Below, in pieces: positions 17,879 to 26,222 of a stretch of DNA of 64,000 nucleotides (position 1 is its first letter; each line of letters begins with the position of its first letter). The DNA lies in NCBI RefSeq assembly GCF_000620065.1, contig NZ_JHVI01000021.1, positions 1 to 64,000 of the forward strand. Reading direction: 5' to 3'. Source of the DNA: Meiothermus cerbereus DSM 11376. Its GTDB lineage: Bacteria > Deinococcota > Deinococci > Deinococcales > Thermaceae. The translations under genes were made by a program, and so were the position numbers. The notes under the pieces were generated by a model. It was not told the origin of the DNA and ran no database searches. It saw nothing but the letters and a program-made list of their open reading frames with translations.

Positions 17879-18654
17879 AGCGCTTGCTATCCCTTCACGC
17901 CTGGCTGGTATTTGCCTTTTTATATCTGCCCATAGGGGTCATCGTGGCCCTCTCCTTCAACCAAAGCCGCTTTGGGGTGCGCTTTACCGGCTTTACTTTC
18001 GACTGGTACCTTCGGCTTTTTAGCAACGAGCGCATCCTCGAGTACCTCACCAACACCCTGATTGTGGCGGTGGTGTCCACCCTGGTCTCGACCATCCTGG
18101 GCACCCTTCTGGCGGTGGGTTTGGTGCGTTATCAGTTCCGCTGGCAGAACGTGCTGCGCTACTTGCTGTATGTGCCGGTGGTGGTGCCGGACGTGGTGAT
18201 GGGCATCTCGCTGCTGCTTTTGTTCGACGTGGTGCGCGACGCCATTGGCTGGCCCCGGCTGTCGCTGTTTACCATCATCCTGGCCCACATCAGCTTTCAA
18301 ATTGCCTACGTCACCCTGGTGGTGCGGGCCCGGCTAATGCTCCTGGACCCCACCCTGGAAGAAGCCGCCAAAGACCTGGGGGCTACCCCCTGGCTCACCT
18401 TCCGTGAGGTAACGCTGCCGCTGATCATGCCGGGGGTGGTTTCGGGGGCTTTACTGGCTTTTAGCCTATCGCTCGACGATTTCGTGGTAACCTTTTTTAC
18501 CGCAGGCCCGGGTTCAACCACCCTGCCGCTTTATATCTATTCGTCGGTCAAACTGGGGATTAGCCCCGAAATTCATGCCCTTTCTACATTGATGGTGGGG
18601 ATTACAATTTTGGTGCTGTTGTTGGGGACACTGTTCTGGAGGAAGCGTACCTAG
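17875..18654 (+). CDS. potC: Spermidine/putrescine ABC transporter permease PotC
   Basis: Second permease (259 residues) with six predicted helices and EAA loop EEAAKDLGATPWLTFREVTLPLIMPG. The start codon overlaps the potB stop (ATGA), indicating translational coupling. Confidence 0.92.
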   Translation: MKRLLSLHAWLVFAFLYLPIGVIVALSFNQSRFGVRFTGFTFDWYLRLFSNERILEYLTNTLIVAVVSTLVSTILGTLLAVGLVRYQFRWQNVLRYLLYVPVVVPDVVMGISLLLLFDVVRDAIGWPRLSLFTIILAHISFQIAYVTLVVRARLMLLDPTLEEAAKDLGATPWLTFREVTLPLIMPGVVSGALLAFSLSLDDFVVTFFTAGPGSTTLPLYIYSSVKLGISPEIHALSTLMVGITILVLLLGTLFWRKRT

Positions 18655-18709
18655 CGCCCTGGGTGCGTTGGTAGGAACGACAACAAGTCTTGAGTGGAGG
18701 AAGGTTGGC

Positions 18710-19735
18710 ATGAACAGATTCGGGCTTATCGCTTTGTTGGGGCTTTTGATAGCCGGGTGCGGTCAGCAGAAAAAAGAGTTGCGTCTGCTGAACTGGTCGG
18801 ACTACATGCCCAAAGAGGTGCTTCAGGAGTTCGAGAAGCGTGAGGGCATTAAGGTGGTGGAGGATACTTACGACTCCCCCGAGGCCATGCTCTCCAAGTT
18901 GCAGGCCGGTGGCGACACCGAGTACGACGTGCTGATTACCCCCGACTATACCGTGGGGTCGCTGGCTCGAGCCGGTAGCCTGCTGGAGCTCGACAAGACC
19001 AAAATTCCCAACCTCAAGAACCTCGACCCGCAGTTTGCCAACCCGGCCTTTGATCCAGAGGGCAGGTACAGCGTGGTGTACCAGTGGGGCACCACCGGGC
19101 TGGCCTACCGTGAAGACCTGGTAAGTGGGCCGGTGGAGAGCTGGGCGGTGTTGTTCGACCCGGCCAAGCAGGTAGGGCGGTTCTTGCTGCTGGACGAGAT
19201 GCGCGAGATGATAGGGGCAGCCCTCAAATACAAGGGGGCGTCGGTGAACACCACCGACCCGGCTATCCTGGCCGAGGTTCAGGCCCTGCTACTCGAGGCC
19301 AAGCGTCGTTCGCAGGGCTTTGCTGGGGGAACCAGTATCCGCGATCGCCTGATTGCCGGTGACATTGCGGTGGGGCCCGCCTATTCGGGGGACATCCTGG
19401 CGGCCCAGCCCGAGAATCCCCAGCTCAAATATGTAATCCCTGCTGAAGGGGCTACCCTCTGGACCGACAACCTGGTGCTGTTGAAAAAGAGTCCCAACCA
19501 CGAGCTGGCCCATAAGTTCATCAACTTCTTGCTCGAGCCCGAGATTGCCGCGCAAATCTCCAACTCGATTGGCTATGCCACCCCAGTAGCGGCAGCCATG
19601 GATCAGGTTGAAGAAAAAGACAACCCCATCATCTACCCCACCCCCGAGATTAGGGCCCGCCTCGAGCTGCTGGCCGACCTGGGCGACCAGGCCGATTTGT
19701 TCAATAAGGTCTGGGCGGAGGTCAAGTCACGTTAG
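18710..19735 (+). CDS. potD: Spermidine/putrescine-binding lipoprotein PotD
   Basis: Substrate-binding component, 341 residues. The N-terminus MNRFGLIALLGLLIAGC is a lipoprotein signal with Cys17 as the lipidated residue. The mature protein shows the PotD/PotF pattern LNWSDYMPKEVLQEFEKREGIKV and later YVIPAEGATLWTDNLVLLKKSPN. Start at 18710 is favoured by GGAGG about 8 bases upstream and by the signal peptide. It lies 55 bp after potC and completes the operon. Substrate is a polyamine by family; not proven. Confidence 0.92.
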   Translation: MNRFGLIALLGLLIAGCGQQKKELRLLNWSDYMPKEVLQEFEKREGIKVVEDTYDSPEAMLSKLQAGGDTEYDVLITPDYTVGSLARAGSLLELDKTKIPNLKNLDPQFANPAFDPEGRYSVVYQWGTTGLAYREDLVSGPVESWAVLFDPAKQVGRFLLLDEMREMIGAALKYKGASVNTTDPAILAEVQALLLEAKRRSQGFAGGTSIRDRLIAGDIAVGPAYSGDILAAQPENPQLKYVIPAEGATLWTDNLVLLKKSPNHELAHKFINFLLEPEIAAQISNSIGYATPVAAAMDQVEEKDNPIIYPTPEIRARLELLADLGDQADLFNKVWAEVKSR

Positions 19736-19934
19736 GGGGCTTTGACCCCGAAAGCAAACTTTGGGCATGCAGCACGGATTGCTCATAGGCGCAGGTGCGG
19801 TATCGTCCAAAACCCGTTCTGCTCTGGCCTGGCTCGGCCAGCGACTTTTGCTAAATCGGACTGGCGGCCTTTAGCTTCGATTAACCAAAGGCCCCTGTGG
19901 GGCTGAACCTTACTTTTGTCACAGCCAGCAGGGC

Positions 19935-19940
19935 TATACT
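19935..19940 (+). promoter_or_regulatory. -10 box of leaderless cytochrome c transcript
   Basis: TATACT, 6 bases before the GTG start at 19947. Confidence 0.6.
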
Positions 19941-19946
19941 CAGGGC

Positions 19947-20399
19947 GTGAGAACGCTCTTTGGTCTCCTGACCTTTTTGAGCCTGGCGCTGGGCCAGCCT
20001 GGGCCCCAGATTTACCAGCAGAACTGCGCGTTCTGCCACGGCGACAACGGCCAGGGACGGCCGGGAGCCTTTCCGCCCCTGGCGGCCCATGTCAACGAGT
20101 TGGTAAAAATCCCAGAAGGCCGTACCCATCTGATTAATGCGGTGCTATTCGGGATGCAGGGCCCGGTTCGGGTTAAGGGTATTACCTATAACGGTGTGAT
20201 GCCGGCTTTTGGTCAGCTTACCGACGACCAGATCGCTACTGTGCTCAATTACATCCTCAACGCCTGGGGCAATGACAAACTGCTGCCGCGGGATCATCGG
20301 CCCATAACGGCATCAGAAGTTGGCGCTGCGCGCAATGTGGCCGATAGGCCAACCCCTCAACAAATCGGCAGCATTCGCTCCCGCATAAATGTCCCGTAG
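19947..20399 (+). CDS. Exported c-type cytochrome, first of tandem pair
   Basis: A 150-residue mono-haem cytochrome c with a signal peptide (MRTLFGLLTFLSLALG) and the haem site CAFCH. The distal Met ligand is probably in YNGVMPAFGQL. GTG start, 6 bases after TATACT. It shares layout and several blocks with the next gene (YQQNC/YQQC, FPPLA, VKG.KYNGVMP, YILNAWGN/HISTQWGN), so the pair arose by duplication. It probably carries electrons in the periplasm; the partner enzyme is not evident from neighbours. Confidence 0.85.
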   Translation: MRTLFGLLTFLSLALGQPGPQIYQQNCAFCHGDNGQGRPGAFPPLAAHVNELVKIPEGRTHLINAVLFGMQGPVRVKGITYNGVMPAFGQLTDDQIATVLNYILNAWGNDKLLPRDHRPITASEVGAARNVADRPTPQQIGSIRSRINVP

Positions 20400-20433
20400 C
20401 GTTCGAAGCTAAACTTGTTTTGGAGGAGAAGCG

Positions 20434-20874
20434 ATGAAGAGGCTTTTGCTTTTGCTGGTTCTAATTCTTCCGGCTGCTTTTGCCCAAAGTGGGCCAGTGC
20501 TGTACCAGCAGTGCCAGGGCTGTCATCAGCCCAATGGCGCGGGTATACCTGGCGTATTTCCCCCATTGGCCGGGCATGTTCCCGATATTCTGGCAGCCAA
20601 GGGGGGCCGACCCTGGCTCATCCAGGTTTTACTCTGGGGTATGAGCGGCGAAATTGTCGTAAAAGGGGTCAAGTACAACGGGGTTATGCCTAGCTACCGC
20701 CAGCTTGGTGATGCCGAGATTGCTGCCCTGCTCAACCACATCTCGACCCAGTGGGGCAACAAGTTCCCTGCAGGGCAGAAGCCGTTCACACCAGCAGAGG
20801 TCAGGGCCCAGCGGGCCAAAACCTTGACGCCGGCCCAGGTTAACTCAGCCCGCAAGGCCCTGGGCTTGAAGTGA
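20434..20874 (+). CDS. Exported c-type cytochrome, second of tandem pair
   Basis: A 146-residue mono-haem cytochrome c with a signal peptide (cleavage after AAFA), haem motif CQGCH and likely axial Met in YNGVMPSYRQL. Unlike the first cytochrome it has a strong ribosome binding site (GGAGGAG), as expected for the second gene in a transcript. It lies 34 bp downstream of its paralogue. Confidence 0.87.
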   Translation: MKRLLLLLVLILPAAFAQSGPVLYQQCQGCHQPNGAGIPGVFPPLAGHVPDILAAKGGRPWLIQVLLWGMSGEIVVKGVKYNGVMPSYRQLGDAEIAALLNHISTQWGNKFPAGQKPFTPAEVRAQRAKTLTPAQVNSARKALGLK

Positions 20875-20890
20875 GCTGGCGTGGTTTTTG

Positions 20891-21103
20891 TAGGACTTAC
20901 GCAGTTGAACGTTGACAAAACCATAGGTTAGCTCCTCACTTCAGCCCGTCGGAATCGTGTTTTATTGACGTTGTGGGCTTCTTGTTTCTGGAATCGTTAT
21001 ACCTTGTAAACGCAGGCACCTTAGGATTCGGGTAAATGCTGTTCTGTACGCGATTTTATCGATCTTGTTCTCCCCAAATCCTCACTCAAGTGCGTAACTC
21101 CTA
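20891..21103. mobile_element. Miniature inverted-repeat transposable element, 213 bp
   Basis: The ends are an 18-bp inverted repeat with 16 matches (TAGGACTTACGCAGTTGA against TAGGAGTTACGCACTTGA). TTTTG flanks both sides (20886-20890 and 21104-21108), a 5-bp target duplication. No transposase frame fits inside, so it is non-autonomous and must have been mobilised by an element elsewhere in the genome. The parent family cannot be named from this sequence. Its interior is AT-richer than the surroundings. Confidence 0.85.
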
Positions 21104-21152
21104 TTTTGTTTTTTGCAAATTGCCAATCTTACGGCTGTGTCCAAGAGTGCGA

Positions 21153-21158
21153 TAGGCT
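21153..21158 (+). promoter_or_regulatory. -10 box of leaderless PadR-like gene
   Basis: TAGGCT, 6 bases before the GTG at 21165. Confidence 0.55.
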
Positions 21159-21164
21159 GATGGG

Positions 21165-21713
21165 GTGAGCGAGCTGGCGTCCTACAGGCTCTCGACCACC
21201 GATTGGGCTGTGCTGGCAGCCTTGTTCGAGCAGCCCTCGCACGGGTTCCGCCTGTCGCTTTTGTTTGCCCCCAGTGGCGAACTGGGGGATATCTGGCGCA
21301 TCCAGCGCACCCAGGTCTATAGGGCCATAGAACACCTCGAGGCTCGAGGGCTTATCGAGGCTGTCCGGCAGGAAGAAGGCGATGCGGGGCCGCCCCGAAC
21401 GCTGTATGGCGCTACCTCCAGCGGCCAGGCAGCGGTGCTGTGCTGGCTTTACACCCCCGTAACCCAGCTGCGCTATGGCCGCTCCGACCTGAGGCTGAAA
21501 ATCGCTTTCCTGATTCGATTGCAGCGCGACCTCGAGCCATTGCTAAAAGCCCAGGCGGGGGTTTTTAGGGCCATACTGGAGGATTTGCAGCAGCAGATTC
21601 GGGCGGCAGAGGGTATTCAACTGGTTTCGGCTTTGTGGCGCATGGAGATGGCCAGGGCCAGCCTGGGGTTCATTGAGCGGCTGCTGGCGCAAAACGTGGC
21701 CTTGTCCAAGTAG
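21165..21713 (+). CDS. PadR-family transcriptional regulator
   Basis: A 182-residue protein with an N-terminal winged helix (STTDWAVLAALFEQPSHGFRLSLLF, then IQRTQVYRAIEHLEARGLIEAV) and a helical C-terminal half for dimerisation, as in PadR/Vir-type regulators. It immediately precedes modABC on the same strand, and a 17-bp perfect palindrome lies in the 45-bp gap, so it may control molybdate uptake; no ModE-type molybdate-binding (TOBE/Mop) domain is present. GTG start, leaderless by its -10 spacing. Confidence 0.8.
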   Translation: MSELASYRLSTTDWAVLAALFEQPSHGFRLSLLFAPSGELGDIWRIQRTQVYRAIEHLEARGLIEAVRQEEGDAGPPRTLYGATSSGQAAVLCWLYTPVTQLRYGRSDLRLKIAFLIRLQRDLEPLLKAQAGVFRAILEDLQQQIRAAEGIQLVSALWRMEMARASLGFIERLLAQNVALSK

Positions 21714-21726
21714 GCACCGACCCATA

Positions 21727-21743
21727 TAGTTACACTGTAACTA
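21727..21743. promoter_or_regulatory. Palindromic operator overlapping the modABC -10 box
   Basis: TAGTTACACTGTAACTA, a perfect 8+1+8 palindrome. Its centre contains TACACT, the likely -10 box for modA. A repressor bound here would block polymerase. The adjacent PadR-like protein is the natural candidate ligand; this is inference. Confidence 0.65.
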
Positions 21744-21758
21744 ATAGGGGAGACTGAC

Positions 21759-22607
21759 GTGATTCGCTTATTGAGCATGGGGTTGTTGCTGATGGGACTG
21801 GGCCTGGCCCAAAACGCGGTGCGGGTGGTGGCTGCTGCGGACCTGCAATACGCCCTGAGCGAAATTGCGCAAAATTTCGAGCGGCAGAACCCGGGCCTGC
21901 GGGTTGAACTGAGCTTTGGCTCCTCGGGCAAGATTTACACCCAGCTTATGCAGGGTTTGCCAGCGGACATCTATTTTTCTGCTGATGAAACCTTCCCCAA
22001 CCAGCTCGAGCAGGCAGGACGTATCGTGCCCGGAAGCCTGAAGCTGTATGCCGTAGGCCGCATGGTGATATGGGCTTCCAATAGGTTGGTTGAGCAAGGG
22101 CTTGACCCCCGGCGGCTGGGGCCGCGCATACTGCTAGATCCGAAAGTTACCCGGCTGGCCATCGCTAATCCGATACACGCACCGTATGGTCGGGCTGGGG
22201 TAACGCTTCTGGAGCGTTTCGGTTTATTGCGCCAGACCCGTCCAGTTAGATGGGAGGAGATGACCGGCGGCATCCCGGCTTATTACGACCTGGCCGCACT
22301 ACAGCGGGGCAAGGCCGGCTTTGAGTTTGTGTATGGCGAAAACATCTCCCAGACTGCACAACTGGCCCTGACCAGCACCAATATTGGCCTGATTGCGCTC
22401 TCCCTGGCCAGGAGTGAGGCCATGCAAAGTTCTGGGGTTTACTGGCTGGCCCCCCTGAGCAGCCACCTGCGCCTGAACCAGACCTACGTCATCTTGCGGG
22501 GCCAGGATCGCCCGGCGGTGCGTCGTTTTTATGACTATGTGGCTTCGCCCGAGTCGCACCGTGTGCTTCGCAAGTATGGGTTCTTGCTGCCGGGGGAGAA
22601 AGAGTAA
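21759..22607 (+). CDS. modA: Molybdate-binding protein ModA
   Basis: Periplasmic solute-binding protein for molybdate/tungstate. 282 residues, with a signal peptide (1-17) and the family pattern AAADLQYALSEIAQNFERQNPGLRVELSFGSSGKIYTQL, where the Ala-Ala-Asp and Gly-Ser-Ser segments line the oxyanion site, and a C-terminal SPESHRVLRKYGF. GTG start with GGGGAG 8 bases before. First gene of modABC; one-base overlap with modB. Confidence 0.92.
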   Translation: MIRLLSMGLLLMGLGLAQNAVRVVAAADLQYALSEIAQNFERQNPGLRVELSFGSSGKIYTQLMQGLPADIYFSADETFPNQLEQAGRIVPGSLKLYAVGRMVIWASNRLVEQGLDPRRLGPRILLDPKVTRLAIANPIHAPYGRAGVTLLERFGLLRQTRPVRWEEMTGGIPAYYDLAALQRGKAGFEFVYGENISQTAQLALTSTNIGLIALSLARSEAMQSSGVYWLAPLSSHLRLNQTYVILRGQDRPAVRRFYDYVASPESHRVLRKYGFLLPGEKE

Positions 22608-23275
22608 TGGACGACCCGGCCTTCTGGCAGACCCTGCGCCTGACCCTCGAGGTCAGTCTGGTGACGACCGTAATTCTGCTTATCCTGGGGCTGCCGCTGG
22701 GCTGGGTGCTGGCCCACAAGCGCTTTTGGGGCAAGCGGGTGCTGGAGTCCATTGTGCTTTTGCCCCTTACCCTGCCCCCCACGGTACTGGGGTTTTACCT
22801 GCTCCTGCTGCTGGGCCAGAATGGTCCAATCGCCCAGACCTTTGGCTTCACCTGGGCCTTTCGCTTCGAGGGGCTGGTGGTGGGTTCGGTGCTGTTTAGC
22901 CTGCCATTCGCCCTCAATGGCTACCGGGAGGCCTTTCGCAGCCTGGACTTAGACCTGATACAGACCGCGCGCACCCTGGGGGCGGGCTGGCGGCGGGTCT
23001 GGCTCGAGGTGATTCTGCCCATTACCTGGCCGGGCATTTTGTCGGGCTCCATCCTGGCTTTTGCCCACACCCTGGGCGAGTTTGGGGTGGTGCTGATGGT
23101 AGGGGGAAGCATTCCCGGTAAAACCCAGCTGGTCAGCATCTACATCTACGACCAGGTACAGGCCCTCCAGTTTGGGCGGGCTGGGGAGGCCGCGGGGCTT
23201 TTGCTGGCGGTAAGCTTTGTGCTGGTGTACCTGGTACGCACCCTGGAGGACGTGTGGAGATCGCGTATGCCCTGA
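22607..23275 (+). CDS. modB: Molybdate ABC transporter permease ModB
   Basis: Permease of the molybdate importer, 222 residues, five or six helices, with the short ModB-type EAA loop QTARTLGAGWRRVWLEVILPITWPG. Preceded by GGGGGAG; its ATG uses the last base of the modA stop. Overlaps modC by 22 bases. Confidence 0.92.
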   Translation: MDDPAFWQTLRLTLEVSLVTTVILLILGLPLGWVLAHKRFWGKRVLESIVLLPLTLPPTVLGFYLLLLLGQNGPIAQTFGFTWAFRFEGLVVGSVLFSLPFALNGYREAFRSLDLDLIQTARTLGAGWRRVWLEVILPITWPGILSGSILAFAHTLGEFGVVLMVGGSIPGKTQLVSIYIYDQVQALQFGRAGEAAGLLLAVSFVLVYLVRTLEDVWRSRMP

Positions 23276-24261
23276 AGCACCCGGTAAGGCTAGAGCTAAA
23301 GCTGCAGGTGCAGGGTTTTACGGTTTTGCTGGGGGAGAGTGGGGTGGGCAAGACCAGCCTGCTCAAGGCCATTGCGGGCTTGATTCCGGCAAGCGGCCAG
23401 CCTTTTTCCGGGCTAAGGGCGGAAAAGCGCCCTGTTGGCTACCTGCCCCAGCACTTTGCCCTGTTTCCGCATCTGCGGGCCTGGCAGAATGTGGCGTTTC
23501 CGCTGGCCCATCTACCGGGCCCGGCCCGTAAGCAAAAGGCCCTGGCCTACCTCGAGCTGATGGGCATTGCCGAACTGGCCGAACGCTACCCAAGGCAGAT
23601 GTCGGGTGGGCAGCAGCAGCGGGTAGCCCTGGCCCGGGCCCTGGCTAAAGAGCCCCAGATTCTACTGCTGGACGAACCCACCAGCGCGCTGGATATGGCG
23701 ACCCGGGAGGAGGTTTTTGGGGGGGTGCTGGAGCGCCTGAAGTCCCTTGCGCTGCCTACCCTGGCCGCCTCGCACGACCAGTGGCTGGCCCAACGGGCCC
23801 ACCGGGTGGCGGTGCTGACCCGGCATGGGCTGGTGCAGCAGGGTTCTGCCGAAGAGGTGTTTACCCGACCAAAGCGCCTCGAGGTGGCCCGGCTGGTGGG
23901 TTTTCGCAACCTGTGGGGAGGAGTGGTGCTGCGGCTGGAAGGGGGGTGGGTCTGGGTAGAGACCCCGCTGGGGGTGCTTCAGGCGGCCCGCCCCGACTGG
24001 GTTCAGGTGGGCCAGAAGGTCTGGCTGGGTATTCGTTCGGAGGAGGTATTTACCCTGGACACACCACAAAACCGCGTACTGGGCAGGGTTTGTCAACTGC
24101 GCTGGCAGGGCTTGCGTCTGCGCGGCCAGCTGGTGGTGGGAGAGGTTGCGCTGGACTTCTTGCTGCCCCGCTACAAACAGACCCAGCTGGGGCTGACCGA
24201 AGGACAGCAGCTCGAGGTTGCCCTCGAGCCGCGCTTTTTGCACCTGATGCCAGCAAGCTAG
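23254..24261 (+). CDS. modC: Molybdate ABC transporter ATPase ModC
   Basis: ATPase of the molybdate importer, 335 residues. Walker [10 protein letters not shown] (about 28-36), signature SGGQQQR, Walker B LLLDEP, H-loop SHD, then a C-terminal TOBE/Mop-like domain (about 265-330) expected to bind molybdate. GTG start within the end of modB, with GGAGG just upstream. Its stop codon shares CTAG with the stop of tatA on the other strand. Confidence 0.92.
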   Translation: MEIAYALKHPVRLELKLQVQGFTVLLGESGVGKTSLLKAIAGLIPASGQPFSGLRAEKRPVGYLPQHFALFPHLRAWQNVAFPLAHLPGPARKQKALAYLELMGIAELAERYPRQMSGGQQQRVALARALAKEPQILLLDEPTSALDMATREEVFGGVLERLKSLALPTLAASHDQWLAQRAHRVAVLTRHGLVQQGSAEEVFTRPKRLEVARLVGFRNLWGGVVLRLEGGWVWVETPLGVLQAARPDWVQVGQKVWLGIRSEEVFTLDTPQNRVLGRVCQLRWQGLRLRGQLVVGEVALDFLLPRYKQTQLGLTEGQQLEVALEPRFLHLMPAS

Positions 24262-24437
24262 GACTGCTTCTGCTCAGGCTTGCTTTCTTCGGGCTTTTTG
24301 TCCTCTTCGCTCAAACCTTTGCGAAACTCTTTGGCCGACTGGCCCAGACCTCGAGCCAGCTCCGGTAGCTTGCGTGCGCCAAATAACAAAACCACAATTA
24401 GCAGGATGATGAGTAGTTCGGTGGGGCCTAAAGGCAT
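24258..24437 (-). CDS. tatA: Sec-independent (Tat) translocase subunit TatA
   Basis: A 59-residue protein, short for a gene caller. The N-terminus [31 protein letters not shown]-like layout is diagnostic: one membrane helix, then the conserved F-G-x-x-KLPEL amphipathic helix, then a charged tail ([16 protein letters not shown]). TatA forms the pore-like assembly that exports folded proteins, such as the molybdoenzymes and cytochrome partners seen nearby. GGAGGAAC lies before the ATG. No tatC or tatB is adjacent. The stop codon overlaps that of modC. Confidence 0.93.
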   Translation of the reverse strand: MPLGPTELLIILLIVVLLFGARKLPELARGLGQSAKEFRKGLSEEDKKPEESKPEQKQS

Positions 24438-24522
24438 GGTGTTCCTCCTTGCGGCTAGTATACGCCGACTGACCTATGCCCAACTATAAACCCCCTTCGT
24501 AACAGAAGTATGAAAACCACCC

Positions 24523-25605
24523 TTATACCTCGCTGTACCGGTCGCGGTGGATCAGCAAAGCCAGCCCCAGGCCTAAGTAGACCATAATCAGGCTGCTGCC
24601 ACCTTTAGAGACCAAAGGCAGGGTGAGGCCGGTTACCGGGGCCAGGCCCAGCGTAACCGCAATATTAACCGCAACCTGAAAAGCCAGCATCGAGAGCACC
24701 CCCATGATGATCAGGCGATCCTCCAGGCGTACGCACTCTAAGGCCATGCGGCCCAGGCGAAAAAAAAGCAAGGCATAAAGTGCCATCAGCGTGGTTGCAC
24801 CGACAAAGCCCCACTCTTCGGCCAGCACAGCGTAGATGAAGTCGGTCTGGCGCTCTGGTACGAACCCCAGCTGGGTCTGGGTGCCGGCTCCAAAACCCTT
24901 GCCCATCAGGCCCCCAGAGCCAATGGCAATGGTGGATTGAATCTGTTGAAAGCCCTTGCCCTTGGGGTCTTTGGAGAGATCGAACAAAATTTCAACCCGT
25001 TCGCGCTGGTACTGGTTCAGGTTGGGCCAAATTACTGTTGGCAGCAGTACCGCAACCGCAACCAGCCCAAAAATGATGTGTCTGGTGGGCATACCCCGCA
25101 CAAACAACATGCCCAGAAACCCCGCGATAAGCACCAGGGTGCCCCCCAGGTCTGGCTGGATGAAAACCAACCCCAGCACGGGGGCTGCCAGCAAAGCCGG
25201 CAAAACATAGTCCAGCGGGCCTTCCAGCGGTCTTGCCGCCAGCACTCGAGCCAGCACCAGGATGAGGCCAATTTTGGCGAGCTCGAGCGGCTGAAAACTA
25301 ACCGGGCCCAGGTCGAACCAGGCCTTGGCGCCGTTTATCTCGCGGCCTATCAGCAAGACCAGCACCAGCATGGCCAGTGAAGCCAGGTAGAGCGGAAAGC
25401 CCCAGGAGAGTACCTGTCGGCGCGTAAACACCTGTATCAACAGGCCCACCGCCAGGGCAATCGGAAGGGCTACCAGCTGCTGTAACCAGACACTATGGCT
25501 TGGCGCCGCACTGTAAAGTGTAACCAGCCCAATAAAGCTAATAAGCAATACCAAGCCTATCAGTACCCAGTCATAAGCAAAAACCGGAACCCTGCGCAGC
25601 GTCAC
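24523..25605 (-). CDS. rodA: SEDS-family peptidoglycan polymerase RodA
   Basis: A 360-residue integral membrane glycosyltransferase of the RodA/FtsW/SpoVE family, which polymerises lipid II with a partner class B PBP. It has about ten helices and the SEDS signatures INGAKAWFDLGPVSFQPLELAKI and ATTLMALYALL, ending GLTLPLVSKGGSSLIMVYLGLGLALLI. The motif content suits RodA better than FtsW. The start is GTG at 25605 with TAGACT 6 bases upstream, so leaderless. No mre genes are adjacent. Confidence 0.92.
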   Translation of the reverse strand: MTLRRVPVFAYDWVLIGLVLLISFIGLVTLYSAAPSHSVWLQQLVALPIALAVGLLIQVFTRRQVLSWGFPLYLASLAMLVLVLLIGREINGAKAWFDLGPVSFQPLELAKIGLILVLARVLAARPLEGPLDYVLPALLAAPVLGLVFIQPDLGGTLVLIAGFLGMLFVRGMPTRHIIFGLVAVAVLLPTVIWPNLNQYQRERVEILFDLSKDPKGKGFQQIQSTIAIGSGGLMGKGFGAGTQTQLGFVPERQTDFIYAVLAEEWGFVGATTLMALYALLFFRLGRMALECVRLEDRLIIMGVLSMLAFQVAVNIAVTLGLAPVTGLTLPLVSKGGSSLIMVYLGLGLALLIHRDRYSEV

Positions 25606-25943
25606 CCCAACAGTCTATAAAGGCAGGGTGAGATTTGTCATATGAACCCCACCTGAAGGTTTCTGTTTGGGCAGGTCAAAGCCGACCGGATGCAAGGGCA
25701 ACTCCCAGCAAAACGAGCGAATCAAATCAGAAAATGTGTGATTACAAAGGTACTGCGAACCCCCCTGAATATGGCAATGGTGCTAAACTTTTGTTGGGTA
25801 GTTCGTCACCAAGGCTGGCGAACCACCCCGATCGGCGGGAGATACTTGTTCCCGAACGCTATCAGGGGTGTGCTCCAGGATTCAAAAGATAGCCCTGAGC
25901 CGATTATCTGTTTGAATCCGCAACAAAAGGAGGTTAGAAGGCT
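25606..25943. other. Intergenic region upstream of the 34-residue membrane protein
   Basis: Holds the rodA -10 box (minus strand, 25612-25617), about 165 bp without recognisable features, a TAAACT -10-like hexamer (25784-25789, no clear -35), the diverged family A element at 25796-25919, and the AAAGGAGG ribosome binding site at 25925-25933. The 85-codon frame at 25635-25892 shows no coding character. Confidence 0.55.
25796..25919. repeat. Family A palindromic element, diverged copy A3
   Basis: Two hairpin segments in the order of the full element at 31173: GGTAGTTCGTCACC...GGCGAACCACC, then GGATTCAAAAGATA...TTATCTGTTTGAATCC. Many substitutions compared with A1 and A2. It lies in the presumed 5' leader of the small gene at 25944. 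Confidence 0.65.
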
Positions 25944-26048
25944 ATGGACGAGATCATCACCATTGGTTCGGCTGTGGTTATTTTGCTGCTGGTTATCATG
26001 TTTGTCTTTTTTGTAAAGGATAAGGGCCTGCCCAACAAGGATCACTAA
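25944..26048 (+). CDS. Small single-pass membrane protein, 34 residues
   Basis: The peptide starts MDEIITIGSAVVILLLVIMF, continues with a few aromatic residues and ends in a basic/acidic tail (KDKGLPNKDH). One transmembrane helix (about 6-24) with the charged C-terminus likely cytoplasmic. Its reality is supported by a near-perfect ribosome binding site (AAAGGAGG, 10 bases before ATG) and by a 12-bp terminator stem right after the stop. It stands alone. The size fits small subunits of respiratory or transport complexes, but I recognise no family. Confidence 0.7.
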   Translation: MDEIITIGSAVVILLLVIMFVFFVKDKGLPNKDH

Positions 26049-26069
26049 GTACCGGGCAGATTTGCTGGC

Positions 26070-26110
26070 CCCAGCACCCAGCCGGAGGTATGTCTGGGTG
26101 CTGGGTGTTT
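26070..26110 (+). terminator. Terminator after the 34-residue gene
   Basis: A perfect 12-bp stem (CCCAGCACCCAG / CTGGGTGCTGGG) with a 12-base loop, followed by TGTTTGATG. The U run is weak. Confidence 0.65.
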
Positions 26111-26222
26111 GATGTTCAGGTGCTATAAACGGTCGATTTCCCCTTACCCGCCAAACCCACAAACATCCTACGGTTTTACGTTGCTGGGCCAAAATGACGT
26201 AATATATCGTCAGGAGGCAGTT

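Noticed and set aside
25635-25892. 85-codon frame upstream of the small membrane protein
   Set aside because: Spans the palindromic element, has no ribosome binding site and no protein-like composition.
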